This document shows positions 1 through 9,478 of a stretch of 43,216 bases of DNA, piece after piece (position 1 is the first letter of the stretch; every line of letters starts with the position of its first letter). Origin of the DNA: Acidobacteriaceae bacterium (GTDB lineage: Bacteria > Acidobacteriota > Terriglobia > Terriglobales > Acidobacteriaceae). The stretch lies in NCBI GenBank assembly GCA_003168355.1, contig PMSQ01000085.1, positions 613-43,828 of the forward strand. Reading direction: 5' to 3'. The position numbers were made by a program, and so were the translations under genes. The notes under the pieces are model-generated. The model was given only the letters and a program-made list of their open reading frames with translations, ran no database searches and was not told the origin of the DNA.

Positions 1-76
1 TGGAGCTGGCGAAGGGATTTGAACCCCTGACCCCCTGATTACAAATCAGGTGCTCTACCGCCTGAGCTACGCCAGC
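1..76 (-). tRNA. tRNA-Thr (anticodon TGT)
   Basis: Read on the minus strand, this gives a complete cloverleaf. The acceptor stem is GCTGGCG paired with CGCCAGC, followed by discriminator T and an encoded CCA at the window edge (1-3). The D arm contains AGCTCAGGCGGTAGAGC. The anticodon stem CCTGA/TCAGG encloses the loop TTTGTAA, and the T arm contains GTTCAAATC. The anticodon TGT reads ACA threonine codons. The 3' end touches the window boundary, so neighbouring tRNA genes beyond it cannot be excluded. Confidence 0.95.
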
Positions 77-185
77 ATAACGGGGACAAGCGCCCTTTCG
101 GGCACAAGTAGACCCTTGATCCCTTCCACATGTCCGGGACAATTAATTAACTTATCACAACGGGTAAAATTCGCGCAACCGGTAG

Positions 186-584
186 TGCTTCTATAGCTAT
201 CGAATTTCGCCCGACAGCCGCTGGGTGGCCTACGTCTCGGACGAATCCGGATTGCAGGAGATTTACATAACGAGCTTTCCGGAAGGAAAAGGAAAATGGA
301 AGGTGTCTTCCAACGGTGGCGCTTATCCGGCATGGCGCGGAGACGGAAAAGAACTCTTCTACCAGAATATTACCAATGATTACTTCGCCTGCCCTGTCGC
401 TGTGAAAGGGTCGGAGGTCGAGGTTGGTACGCCCCAGCGTCTTTTCAACACCACTTCGCCTGGAATCGGCATATCGTTTGACGTCTCCTCCGACGGAAAG
501 CGCCTGCTCATCAACCACGCCGAAGAAGAAGCTCAGGCTCCGCTCCAGTTGCTCACCAACTGGCCTGCGGAGTTGAAGAAATAA
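186..584 (+). pseudogene. C-terminal fragment of a TolB/PD40-type beta-propeller protein
   Basis: The frame is open from 186, just after a stop at 183-185, to the stop ending at 584. It reads ISPDSRWVAYVSDESG, then EIYITSFP, then a second blade with WRGDGKELFY and a final SFDVSSDGKRLLI. These are typical PD40/TolB-like blade motifs found at the C-terminus of many acidobacterial propeller proteins, including those attached to Ser/Thr kinases. The first blade begins before any good start codon. The only in-frame start (GTG at 225) cuts through a blade strand and has no ribosome binding site. The piece is therefore best read as the 3' remnant of a larger gene whose 5' part is missing. It lies about 110 bp from the tRNA-Thr gene. 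A translated small protein from 225 is possible but unlikely. Confidence 0.6.
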
Positions 585-684
585 GTTCGGGCGGCGGTAG
601 TGTACGTCTGCCCGAGCGGCTTCACTTCGTGGCTTCTGACACACCCACCGCACAGTGTTATGATTTCAGCCCTGACCGCATTCC

Positions 685-1728
685 ATGCGAATTAGGCGCA
701 CCTTTCCCATCGTCTTGGCGGTATTAGTCATTGCAGCCGCGGTGACTCTCGCCGTCCAACTACGAAAGCATGCTCCCCCTGAGCCCGCACGGTTGCTGCC
801 CGGAGCCGACGCCTTCTTTTACCTCGATCTAAGCTGGACGCGAAGAGCAAATGCGGGCAAGGAACTGCCCGCCGTCAGCCATGATCCCGAATACGAGCGC
901 TTTATCCGCGAAACCGGCTTTCAGTTCGAACGCGACCTGGATGAAGCTGCCTTTGCCGTTCACTATCCAGCTAGCTGGCCCGGCGGCGGAACCGGCGGCG
1001 CCGCTCCGGAGCCACGATTCTCCGAAGTGCTGGTAGGAAAATTTCACGGCGAGCGCCTTACCGCCTACCTGCGGCAGATCGCCCGATCGGTCGAGAACTA
1101 CCACTCGGTCGACATCTTTACTATTCTTGTGGAAGGCAGATCACTGCGGGTAGCGGTGCTGACCGCTGATTCAGTGGCCGCCTCCAATCATAACGATCCT
1201 GCTGTGATTGAAGGAATGGTCGACCGGTCCAAGCGGCTGGCGTCTCCCTTCGGTGGCCCGGCACTGTTGCGTCAGTATTACAAGCACGTTCAGCTAGCCA
1301 GCCTGGCTTGGTTGGTTGCCCGCATTGAGCCTTCAGCCCCCGAAGCAGCCGGAGGTTGGGGTACTCTCTTCGCTAAGCCTGCCACCATCGTCGTTTCCGG
1401 CAGCTTTCTCAGCCCGCTTCATCTTCGGGCGGACGCAGTTCACCTCCGCGCCGAAGCCTTCACCCAGTCTCCCGACGAGGCGCGCGGCATCATCGACAAG
1501 GTCAGCATCTTTGTCGCCCTCACCCACGCTGCCGAGACTTCCGTGGGAACCCGTGGCCCCGATGCCGACGTGAAGGCCTTTTTCGACAGCGTGCAAGTGA
1601 AGCAGGAGGGCGACCGCGCCGTCCTGAATGCCACCGTTTCGCCCGGCTTCCTTCGCAAAGCCCTGGCCGAAGCATCGCCTGAAACCGTGCCGCCGGCGGC
1701 GCCCGCCCCCGTGCCAGCCACAAAGTAA
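685..1728 (+). CDS. Membrane-anchored protein of unknown function
   Basis: The protein has 347 residues. It begins with a basic stretch (MRIRR) and one hydrophobic segment at about residues 8-24, followed by a large hydrophilic domain, so it is probably anchored in the inner membrane with the domain outside the cytoplasm. The segment after the anchor (LLPGADAFFYLDLSW) resembles the opening of DUF3352-like proteins common in Acidobacteriota. That resemblance is from memory and not tested. No catalytic motif is visible. The C-terminus is rich in Ala and Pro. The ATG at 685 places the signal anchor correctly, though only weak ribosome binding sequence precedes it. The next gene is convergent, ending 20 bp away. 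Confidence 0.75.
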   Translation: MRIRRTFPIVLAVLVIAAAVTLAVQLRKHAPPEPARLLPGADAFFYLDLSWTRRANAGKELPAVSHDPEYERFIRETGFQFERDLDEAAFAVHYPASWPGGGTGGAAPEPRFSEVLVGKFHGERLTAYLRQIARSVENYHSVDIFTILVEGRSLRVAVLTADSVAASNHNDPAVIEGMVDRSKRLASPFGGPALLRQYYKHVQLASLAWLVARIEPSAPEAAGGWGTLFAKPATIVVSGSFLSPLHLRADAVHLRAEAFTQSPDEARGIIDKVSIFVALTHAAETSVGTRGPDADVKAFFDSVQVKQEGDRAVLNATVSPGFLRKALAEASPETVPPAAPAPVPATK

Positions 1729-1747
1729 ACCCGCCTCAAACTCCGGA

Positions 1748-2923
1748 CTACTTCACCCCAAAGTAGTAAACGTACGAGTTGTCGCTGCCCGCAGCGATCG
1801 CCGTGCCATCAGCCGAGATCTGCATGGGCCAGCTCATGTTGTTTGTCGTGAGGCTGCCCATGGCGTTGCCGCCCGCGTCAAAAAGGTAAAAGTCTCCCGG
1901 AGTTTGATCCGGGTAGCCATCGGCTACGGTCACGTACTTGCCCGCCGTATCCAGGGAAGTGCTGTTCGGATTCCGTTTGGTGGCCTGTGCCCAAAGCTGC
2001 TTCCCTGACGTCCCTTGATTGGCGAACAGGAAAACTTTCCCCGTTGTGCCAACATTGCCAGCCGCCGAAACCACCGAACCGTCATCGCAGACTGCGACTG
2101 CGCGGCAGCTCTTGCAACCGGTCAGAGGAGAACTCCATGCGGGCTGTTTCGTACTTCCGAAGGTGGTGGTCTTAAAGCAGTAGACACTTGAGCCGCTTGC
2201 AGCGGCCGTGAACGTTGAGCCATCGGCTGACATGGCAACCCAGTGAATCGTTCCCTTCAGTTGCCAGGAAACGGGAGCGCCGAAAGCCCCCGCGGTATTC
2301 TTCACAAGCACTACCGAACCCAGGAAAGTCCCGGCAACAATCCACTGGCCGTCCATCGACATGGCAACCGCAACAACACTGTCGCCGGTAGCCGACGGCA
2401 GGATTTTTGGGGCTCCCCATGCGGCTCCGCTTCGCGAGAACAGATACGTCTCATCCGCCCCTGCAACAAGGTAAGAACCATCGCTGGAAAACGCAACCAT
2501 GTTTACCCGCACCTTGGTGTTGTAGCTAGAGACTCGCGCACCCGAAGCGACATTGTAGATATACACAAACCCCTGCCCCGGTGCGGTGAGGCCGGCAGCC
2601 GCCGCCCACTTCCCGTCGCGCGACAGTGCCACCCAGTACACACCCTCCGTGGCCTGAAATTTATCTTGCCAAAGCGATGTGCCCTTCGCATTCCAGGCGA
2701 AGGTGCCCACGGTGAGTTGGGTCGCGTCGGCATTACTGTGCTTGGCTCCCGCTCCGTACGGGAAATAAAACGTGCCTGCAACAACCGTGCTGCCGTCCTG
2801 TGAAATCGCGACTGAATTGATGTACTCTTGCGGCGTCGAAATCGGCGACTTCTTCCAGCTTGGGTTCATGGAACCCGTGCTGCTTTTGCTCTTTGCTTTT
2901 TTCTTCTTTGAGCTAACCGGCAT
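1748..2923 (-). CDS. WD40/PQQ-like beta-propeller protein
   Basis: This is a 391-residue protein with a repeating pattern of about 45-50 residues: VAISQDGSTVVAG, VALSRDGKWAAAA, VAFSSDGSYLVAG, VAMSMDGQWIVAG, VAMSADGSTFTAA, VAVCDDGSVVSAA and a final QISADGTAIAAG. Seven such blades suggest a single closed propeller. The N-terminus is lysine-rich (KKKKAKSKS) with no signal peptide, so a cytoplasmic location is likely. The start at 2923 is chosen because AAGGAGGAG lies just upstream. The open frame continues to 3745, but that extension is non-repetitive and overlaps ccdA. No enzymatic residues are seen. A scaffold or binding role is inference from the fold. Confidence 0.8.
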   Translation of the reverse strand: MPVSSKKKKAKSKSSTGSMNPSWKKSPISTPQEYINSVAISQDGSTVVAGTFYFPYGAGAKHSNADATQLTVGTFAWNAKGTSLWQDKFQATEGVYWVALSRDGKWAAAAGLTAPGQGFVYIYNVASGARVSSYNTKVRVNMVAFSSDGSYLVAGADETYLFSRSGAAWGAPKILPSATGDSVVAVAMSMDGQWIVAGTFLGSVVLVKNTAGAFGAPVSWQLKGTIHWVAMSADGSTFTAAASGSSVYCFKTTTFGSTKQPAWSSPLTGCKSCRAVAVCDDGSVVSAAGNVGTTGKVFLFANQGTSGKQLWAQATKRNPNSTSLDTAGKYVTVADGYPDQTPGDFYLFDAGGNAMGSLTTNNMSWPMQISADGTAIAAGSDNSYVYYFGVK

Positions 2924-3136
2924 AGACTCCTCCTTCAATGCGGGAGCATTGTAGTCCTCCGGCGGCGCAGTCACAGATAGGATTTTTCGGTGTTCCAAAA
3001 AACGGAAAGCATCCTTCAAGCCGGGTCGGCTAGCCGCGGAACTCAGGTCGTCGAAACTAATTCCCGTGCCGCGCGTCTTATGTAACAAGAGGCAAAGGCG
3101 GCACCGCTGCAAGCGGCACAGGTACAATAAAGACGC

Positions 3137-3859
3137 ATGACCAGTCTTCCACTTCCGATCGCCGCTTTTTTCGCCGGGCTCATTTCGTTTCTCTCGCCCT
3201 GCGTGCTGCCCCTCGTACCGGGATATCTTTCCCTGATTTCCGGCGCCGGCCTGGAAGAACTCAAGGCGCCGCAGGCGCACCTCATGCGGCGCGTGATGGT
3301 GAACTCGATCGGATTCATCCTGGGCTTCAGCGTGGTTTTTATCGTGCTTGGGGCGGCGGCAACCGAGGTCGGCCAGTTGCTCGGTATCTACAAACACACG
3401 CTGGCCAGGGTAGCGGGCGTCGTCATCATTCTCTTTGGATTGCACCTGACTGGCATTTTCAAGATCAAAGCTTTCTATACGGACGCTCGTTTGCATAGCG
3501 TGAAAGGCAGCAGTACTCCGGTGGGCGCGTTCGTGATCGGCTTCGCATTTGCTTTCGGCTGGACCCCGTGTCTGGGTCCGATCCTCGCTACGATCCTGAC
3601 CATCGCTGGAGAACAAGATAAGCTGGTGAAGGGGATCCTGCTGCTCGCGGTATATTCGCTGGGATTGGCTGTGCCGTTTCTGCTCACATCGCTTTTGATG
3701 GAGCGCTTTCTGAAGTTTTACAGCCGCTTCCGCTCCCACATGCACGCGCTCGAGGTGGCATCTGGCGCCTTGCTGATCGGGCTCGGCGTGTTGCTGGTGA
3801 TCGGCCGCTTTACCATGATTTCCAACTGGCTTTCATTCCTGAACCGTTTTGCTTTGTAG
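3137..3859 (+). CDS. ccdA: CcdA/DsbD-beta family transmembrane thiol reductant transporter
   Basis: The 240-residue protein has six predicted membrane segments and the two family-defining cysteines in proline-rich helices: SPCVLP (Cys22) and TPCLGP (Cys145). CcdA proteins carry reducing equivalents from cytoplasmic thioredoxin across the inner membrane to extracytoplasmic thiol proteins, for cytochrome c maturation or disulfide reduction. The length matches stand-alone CcdA. Three same-strand genes follow closely: two TlpA-like thioredoxins and an nDsbD-like protein. Together they supply every module of DsbD. A TACAAT at 3123-3128 sits 8 nt before the ATG and no Shine-Dalgarno is visible, so a nearly leaderless transcript is possible. 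Confidence 0.92.
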   Translation: MTSLPLPIAAFFAGLISFLSPCVLPLVPGYLSLISGAGLEELKAPQAHLMRRVMVNSIGFILGFSVVFIVLGAAATEVGQLLGIYKHTLARVAGVVIILFGLHLTGIFKIKAFYTDARLHSVKGSSTPVGAFVIGFAFAFGWTPCLGPILATILTIAGEQDKLVKGILLLAVYSLGLAVPFLLTSLLMERFLKFYSRFRSHMHALEVASGALLIGLGVLLVIGRFTMISNWLSFLNRFAL

Positions 3860-3924
3860 CCCGCGGATGGGAGAATAAAGCAGTTCCGCTCTATTGATTT
3901 GGTTGCGCGAAAAGGAGTTTGCAC

Positions 3925-4638
3925 ATGGAATCATTACCAGGAACCGGCGAACACGCACAGAGCACGGAAGCGTCCCCTGGCCCTCCCCAGCCGCAGTCGG
4001 CCTCACAGGGCATTCCCCCCGGCACGCCACCCCCCACACCGCCCAGTGAGGCAACACGAAGTCCTCTCGCACTCGTAGTGGTGGCGTTAGTGGTTGCGCT
4101 CATGCTGTACTTCGGTTATCACCAAGTGCGGCATGTAGGAGCGGCTTCGGCGCCTCGCCTAACTCAATCCACCCTCGCCTCAGATTTTTCCCTGGAGTCG
4201 CTGGACGGCACCACCATGCGTCTTTCCGATTTTCGCGGCAAGGCAGTCCTGCTCAACTTCTGGGCAACCTGGTGCGGCCCCTGCAAAGTCGAGATGCCCT
4301 GGTTCGTCGACTTCCAGAATCGTTATGGCTCCCAGGGATTGCAGATTGTGGGCGTCGCCATGGACGATGCCAGCAAGGAGGACATCGGCAAGTTCGCCAA
4401 GGACATGGGCGTGAACTATCCCATTCTGATCGGCAAAGATTCGGTTGGCGATCAATACGGCGGCGTGCCGGCTTTGCCGGAAACCTTCGTAATTACACGC
4501 GACGGCAAAATCTTGGATAAGATTATTGGGCTGAGGGGCAAGGCCGAAATCGAGGACATAATCAAGAAGGCGCTGGAAACCCCCGCCACGAGCCACGCTT
4601 CGGCGTTACCCAGCGAACAGTTGCCTGTGCAGAATTGA
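3925..4638 (+). CDS. TlpA/ResA-like membrane-anchored thioredoxin
   Basis: The 237-residue protein has a Pro/Ser-rich cytoplasmic N-terminus, one membrane anchor at about residues 47-64, and a thioredoxin-fold domain with the redox motif WCGPC (Cys117, Cys120). The cis-proline region lies in VPALPETF. This arrangement fits TlpA/ResA-type proteins that reduce disulfides outside the cytoplasm, for example in apocytochrome c, taking electrons from CcdA. AAGGAG at 3912-3917 sits 7 nt before the ATG at 3925, which decides the start over a TTG six bases upstream. It lies 65 bp after ccdA and is closely related to the next gene, apparently a tandem duplication. Confidence 0.88.
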   Translation: MESLPGTGEHAQSTEASPGPPQPQSASQGIPPGTPPPTPPSEATRSPLALVVVALVVALMLYFGYHQVRHVGAASAPRLTQSTLASDFSLESLDGTTMRLSDFRGKAVLLNFWATWCGPCKVEMPWFVDFQNRYGSQGLQIVGVAMDDASKEDIGKFAKDMGVNYPILIGKDSVGDQYGGVPALPETFVITRDGKILDKIIGLRGKAEIEDIIKKALETPATSHASALPSEQLPVQN

Positions 4639-4655
4639 CATTGTGGATGGTGGCT

Positions 4656-5300
4656 ATGCGCCTACCCCCGTTCTTCCGGAAGATTCCGGCCGTGCTGCTT
4701 GTCGCTCTTCTGGCGATTGCCACGTCAGGGCAGGCTCAGAAACCCGCTTCGAAGCCTTCGCCTAGCTCCGCCCCACCGATGGTTGCACCTGACTTCGCTC
4801 TGGAATCGATTTACGGAGACACTGTACGCTTGTCGCACTTCCGCGGAAAGGTCGTGCTCTTGTATTTCTGGGCTACTTGGTGCGGTCCTTGCAAAATCGA
4901 AATGCCATGGTTCGTCGAGCTGCAGGATCAATACAGCCCCCAGGGCCTGCAGATCGTCGGCATCTCTCTCGACGAGGACGCCACAAAAGCAGAGATCGGA
5001 GAGTTTTCAGATTCGGTAAAGGCAAACTACCCTATTTTGATGGGGGACCAAAAGGTAGCCAACGCTTATGGTGGCGTCCCTGTTCTACCGGAAAGCTTCC
5101 TGATTGCGCGCGACGGCAAAATCGTGGATAAAGCCATTGGCCTCAAGAGCAAGACCGAGATCGAGGACGGAATCAAGAGGGCGCTCACCCTTGCACCCGC
5201 GAGCCAACCGCCCGCGTCGGAAGACTCTCCGGCACCGCAGCCCCAGAGTGACAATAGAAACGGGCGTGTCATCCCAGCTATTATCGAGAGCGGGTTCTGA
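4656..5300 (+). CDS. TlpA-like thioredoxin, secreted paralogue
   Basis: From the ATG at 4656 the protein has 214 residues with a signal peptide (RKIPAVLLVALLAIATSGQAQ), so it is either released into the periplasm or held by an uncleaved anchor. The thioredoxin domain carries WCGPC (Cys76, Cys79) and VPVLPESF. It shares long stretches with the preceding gene, including SHFRGK/SDFRGK, WATWCGPCK, EMPWFV and QGLQIVG. The C-terminus is Ser/Pro-rich. The gap to the previous gene is only 17 bp, so co-transcription is likely. In-frame TTG at 4635 and ATG at 4647 are alternative starts that would extend the signal peptide slightly. Confidence 0.85.
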   Translation: MRLPPFFRKIPAVLLVALLAIATSGQAQKPASKPSPSSAPPMVAPDFALESIYGDTVRLSHFRGKVVLLYFWATWCGPCKIEMPWFVELQDQYSPQGLQIVGISLDEDATKAEIGEFSDSVKANYPILMGDQKVANAYGGVPVLPESFLIARDGKIVDKAIGLKSKTEIEDGIKRALTLAPASQPPASEDSPAPQPQSDNRNGRVIPAIIESGF

Positions 5301-5336
5301 GTCGAAGCAGTCGCTCCATCGCAATTGAGTTGCAAA

Positions 5337-5921
5337 ATGATGATCCATCAAACTAATCCGCAAACGATCGAGACTTCCAGCCAGTGGAGGCTGTGGCTGC
5401 TGTTCACGCTCATTTTTCTTGCGATCTGTCATCTCTCCTCTGCGCAAACTCCAGGCAAAGCTCCATCCCTCACGTTCGGTGCGGTGCCCCTGGTTACAGC
5501 GCAGCGCGCCCAGCAAACCATGGTGAACCTGAATTTTCGCGTCCCTCCGGGCTACCACATCAACTCCAACACGCCCAAGTCCGAGTTCCTCATTCCGACC
5601 GCTCTGAAGATGGACCTGCCCACCGACATCGTCCTGGGAAAAATCGAATACCCCGTCGGCGAGGATGCGAGCTTTCCTTTCTCGCCCGATGAAAAGCTGA
5701 GTGTTTATAGCGGAGACTTCACCATCGCGGTCGCGGTGCATCCGCTGCACTCCGTTGTGCCGGGAAAATACGAGATGCACGGCGTGCTGCGCTACCAGGC
5801 CTGCGACAATGCCGCCTGCTATCCGCCGAAAACGCTGCCTGTGCGTTTTGAAGTGAAAGTGGTGAAAGAGCCACCCGAGCACCACGCCAATCCCGCCCAG
5901 AGCCCGCACGTGCATAATTAG
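5337..5921 (+). CDS. nDsbD-like (DsbD alpha domain) periplasmic protein
   Basis: The 194-residue protein has an N-terminal signal or anchor (about residues 18-36, ending LSSAQ) followed by an immunoglobulin-like domain resembling the N-terminal domain of DsbD. The diagnostic segment RYQACDNAACYPP carries a cysteine pair (Cys156, Cys161), matching the position of the redox cysteines of E. coli nDsbD. In DsbD this domain passes electrons on to substrates such as DsbC. Here it is a separate protein encoded 36 bp after the second TlpA-like gene, in the same run as ccdA. The ATG at 5337 (or the next codon) is chosen because TTG at 5325 has no better context. Ribosome binding sequence is weak. Confidence 0.82.
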   Translation: MMIHQTNPQTIETSSQWRLWLLFTLIFLAICHLSSAQTPGKAPSLTFGAVPLVTAQRAQQTMVNLNFRVPPGYHINSNTPKSEFLIPTALKMDLPTDIVLGKIEYPVGEDASFPFSPDEKLSVYSGDFTIAVAVHPLHSVVPGKYEMHGVLRYQACDNAACYPPKTLPVRFEVKVVKEPPEHHANPAQSPHVHN

Positions 5922-5983
5922 CCCTTCACGTTCAGAACCACACCGTCATGGTCCTCTCTTTGTGATAGGTTGCAGGCCGCATT

Positions 5984-6907
5984 TTACTCGGTGCGTGGCG
6001 TCGCGCTGGCAAGCGCGAGAATCGCTCCGGCAAACAGTAGCGTGTCGAAAAAGTAATTGAGTCCCTCGACCTTTACGTCTGTACCCGGGTCCAACAGCGA
6101 CACGATCAGAATCGGCCCGTAGATAAACAGGACCAGCAGCAGAATCCACGTGCCGAGATAAGTTGCCGCCATTCGGGTCTTCCGCGCCAACAGAATACTT
6201 GCTCCCGCAACCAGCAGAATTGCGCCTGTCAGATAGGCGATGAGCCTGGGACCTGGAATCCAGGCGGGCATCAGTTTTTCGAGAGGAACGCCCGGGACGT
6301 TGATGGGATGGAGAAAGTGCTCGACGCCGTAAAATATCGCGGCGATGCCGATCACGATGCGACCGAATATGATGAGCTTGCTTCCTCGCCTGTCTTTTGC
6401 GCCAAGCGCATCTCCGGCAAGAATCCAGCCGCCAGCGCCGAAGGATAGCTCGCGCAACAGAAGCACCCAGTTAATCCGATTGTGAGGGTCGGCCAATGTT
6501 CCCGGCAGGTCCATCATCGCCACAAAGAGAAACATCATGCAGCCGAACAGCAGTCCGGACCAGCGCACTTGAATCTTGGTGGCAATGCTCAAGGACGCGG
6601 CCAGCAATGCAACGCCGACGAAATATGTCCAGAACAGGGGCCAGGGCATGAACTTAGGCACTATGGTCATGATGCCTCTGGCGGCGGAGAAATGCTCCGC
6701 GCCGAAAACGGCGAGAGGAATCGCGAAACACAGGTGGCTCAAGGCGACAACCTTGTCGAAGCCTCGCGCCTGCGCGAGGTTAGCCTTCGTGGCCCACACG
6801 GCAATCGGAAAGAGCACAATGGCGGCGAGGCTCATCGAAAACGCCGTGCGTGAGAACTCGAAGAGCAGGACTCCAACTAAGGCAGTAATTATCGTATGCA
6901 GGTTCAT
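5984..6907 (-). CDS. DoxX-like polytopic membrane protein
   Basis: The 307-residue protein has about eight hydrophobic segments. It appears internally duplicated: two halves each carry a GxEHF element, FGAEHF near residue 69 and YGVEHFLHP near residue 197, followed by a P-x-W helix start (KFMPWPLFW and KLMPAWIPG). The pattern resembles DoxX/SURF4-type four-helix membrane proteins, here as a tandem fusion. The family role is poorly defined and no enzymatic claim is made. GAGGG lies about 7 nt before the ATG at 6907. It is convergent with the nDsbD-like gene and not obviously part of that system, though DoxX proteins have been linked to redox processes. Confidence 0.7.
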   Translation of the reverse strand: MNLHTIITALVGVLLFEFSRTAFSMSLAAIVLFPIAVWATKANLAQARGFDKVVALSHLCFAIPLAVFGAEHFSAARGIMTIVPKFMPWPLFWTYFVGVALLAASLSIATKIQVRWSGLLFGCMMFLFVAMMDLPGTLADPHNRINWVLLLRELSFGAGGWILAGDALGAKDRRGSKLIIFGRIVIGIAAIFYGVEHFLHPINVPGVPLEKLMPAWIPGPRLIAYLTGAILLVAGASILLARKTRMAATYLGTWILLLVLFIYGPILIVSLLDPGTDVKVEGLNYFFDTLLFAGAILALASATPRTE

Positions 6908-7024
6908 GCGAGACCCTCAGATACGGCAAACCGGACGAGACATCATAATGCGCTTTAGACTGCGCAGGGTGGGGGACGTCAGGGGGCTTCGGCCGGATTC
7001 TTCTCGATTTTGGCCCCGTTCGCT

Positions 7025-7053
7025 GTCATTCAGAGCGAAGCGAAGAATCCCTA
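7025..7053 (+). repeat. Short GTCATTC...GAATC intergenic repeat copy
   Basis: The sequence GTCATTCAGAGCGAAGCGAA followed by GAATCCCTA lies between glnS and the DoxX-like gene. Units starting GTCATTCC and ending GAATC are scattered in many acidobacterial genomes, from general knowledge. A related head, GTCATTCCG, recurs in the minus-strand reading of the element at 12133-12306 and in the insertion inside gltX. Its function is unknown. Confidence 0.4.
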
Positions 7054-7081
7054 ATAGTCCCCGGAATGCGTACGGAGGTAG

Positions 7082-8977
<1,896 letters not shown>

Positions 8978-9478
8978 TACTCCTTGATCTTATCGCAAGC
9001 AGAGTGGGGGCAAGGGCCGTGGACGACCCCGGTCTTGGAGTCTGTAGATTCGGTTCGACTTTGACCTTCTTGATTGGGAAATCCGCTGCTTACTGGTTAG
9101 TTACCTGGAGACCCCTCCATTCTGCACCTGATTGGAATCATGGTGTTGGCGCGAAATTGCAAAATGATCTATTGGGCTCAATTGGTTATAAGCAAAATCT
9201 TGAGCCCAAACGACTTTCCGCAGCTGAGGCGGTAGAAGATGCAATCTCGCGCTGCACCTGCGGCGATGATCCGCTATCGGGGCTGTGAAAGGCAAGGTTA
9301 GATGTCACAGGAAGGGAACGGAAGGTGCGGGGTTCGAATCCCGCCGGGTCCAAAGCATCCTTGACTTGGTAGGGGAGCTGGTGGAGAGACTCAGGACAGG
9401 ATTCGCTTCCATACGGAAAGTTAGGTGGTGGTGTCGTTTCACATCCGCAGGCGTGTAAAGTCCTTCCCCCGGCACCTT
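8978..9478. other. Gap between glnS and an accessory gene, with a tRNA-like remnant
   Basis: This stretch of about 500 bp has no convincing gene. An 88-codon-plus open frame across it lacks family features and a ribosome binding site. It contains one recognisable piece, the 3' end of a tRNA at 9327-9352. A tmRNA was considered because the T-arm-like end is preceded by a long non-coding stretch. No tag-peptide codons ending in Ala-Ala-stop and no matching 5' acceptor strand could be found. Confidence 0.4.
9327..9352 (+). tRNA. tRNA 3'-end remnant (T arm plus acceptor strand)
   Basis: The order is GCGGG (9327-9331), GTTCGAAT (9332-9339), CCCGC (9340-9344), then CGGGTCC and A (9345-9352). This matches the 3' third of a tRNA: a perfect 5-bp T stem, a T loop one base longer than the normal seven, and a 3' acceptor strand with discriminator A. 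No matching 5' acceptor (GGACCCG), D arm or anticodon arm lies upstream, so it is not a functional tRNA. Such fragments are often left where an element integrated into a tRNA gene. Confidence 0.5.

Noticed and set aside
2924-3745. Upstream extension of the minus-strand propeller frame to 665 residues
   Set aside because: It overlaps most of ccdA, whose membrane and cysteine motifs are clear, lacks propeller repeats, and a strong AAGGAGGAG with ATG lies at 2923.
5085-5915. 276-residue minus-strand open frame opposite the nDsbD-like gene
   Set aside because: It is a shadow of the plus-strand genes, with no family motif and no ribosome binding site.
9020-9354. A tmRNA gene ending in the T-arm-like sequence
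   Set aside because: No 5' strand pairs with CGGGTCC at the right place and no tag reading frame ending Ala-Ala-stop was found.
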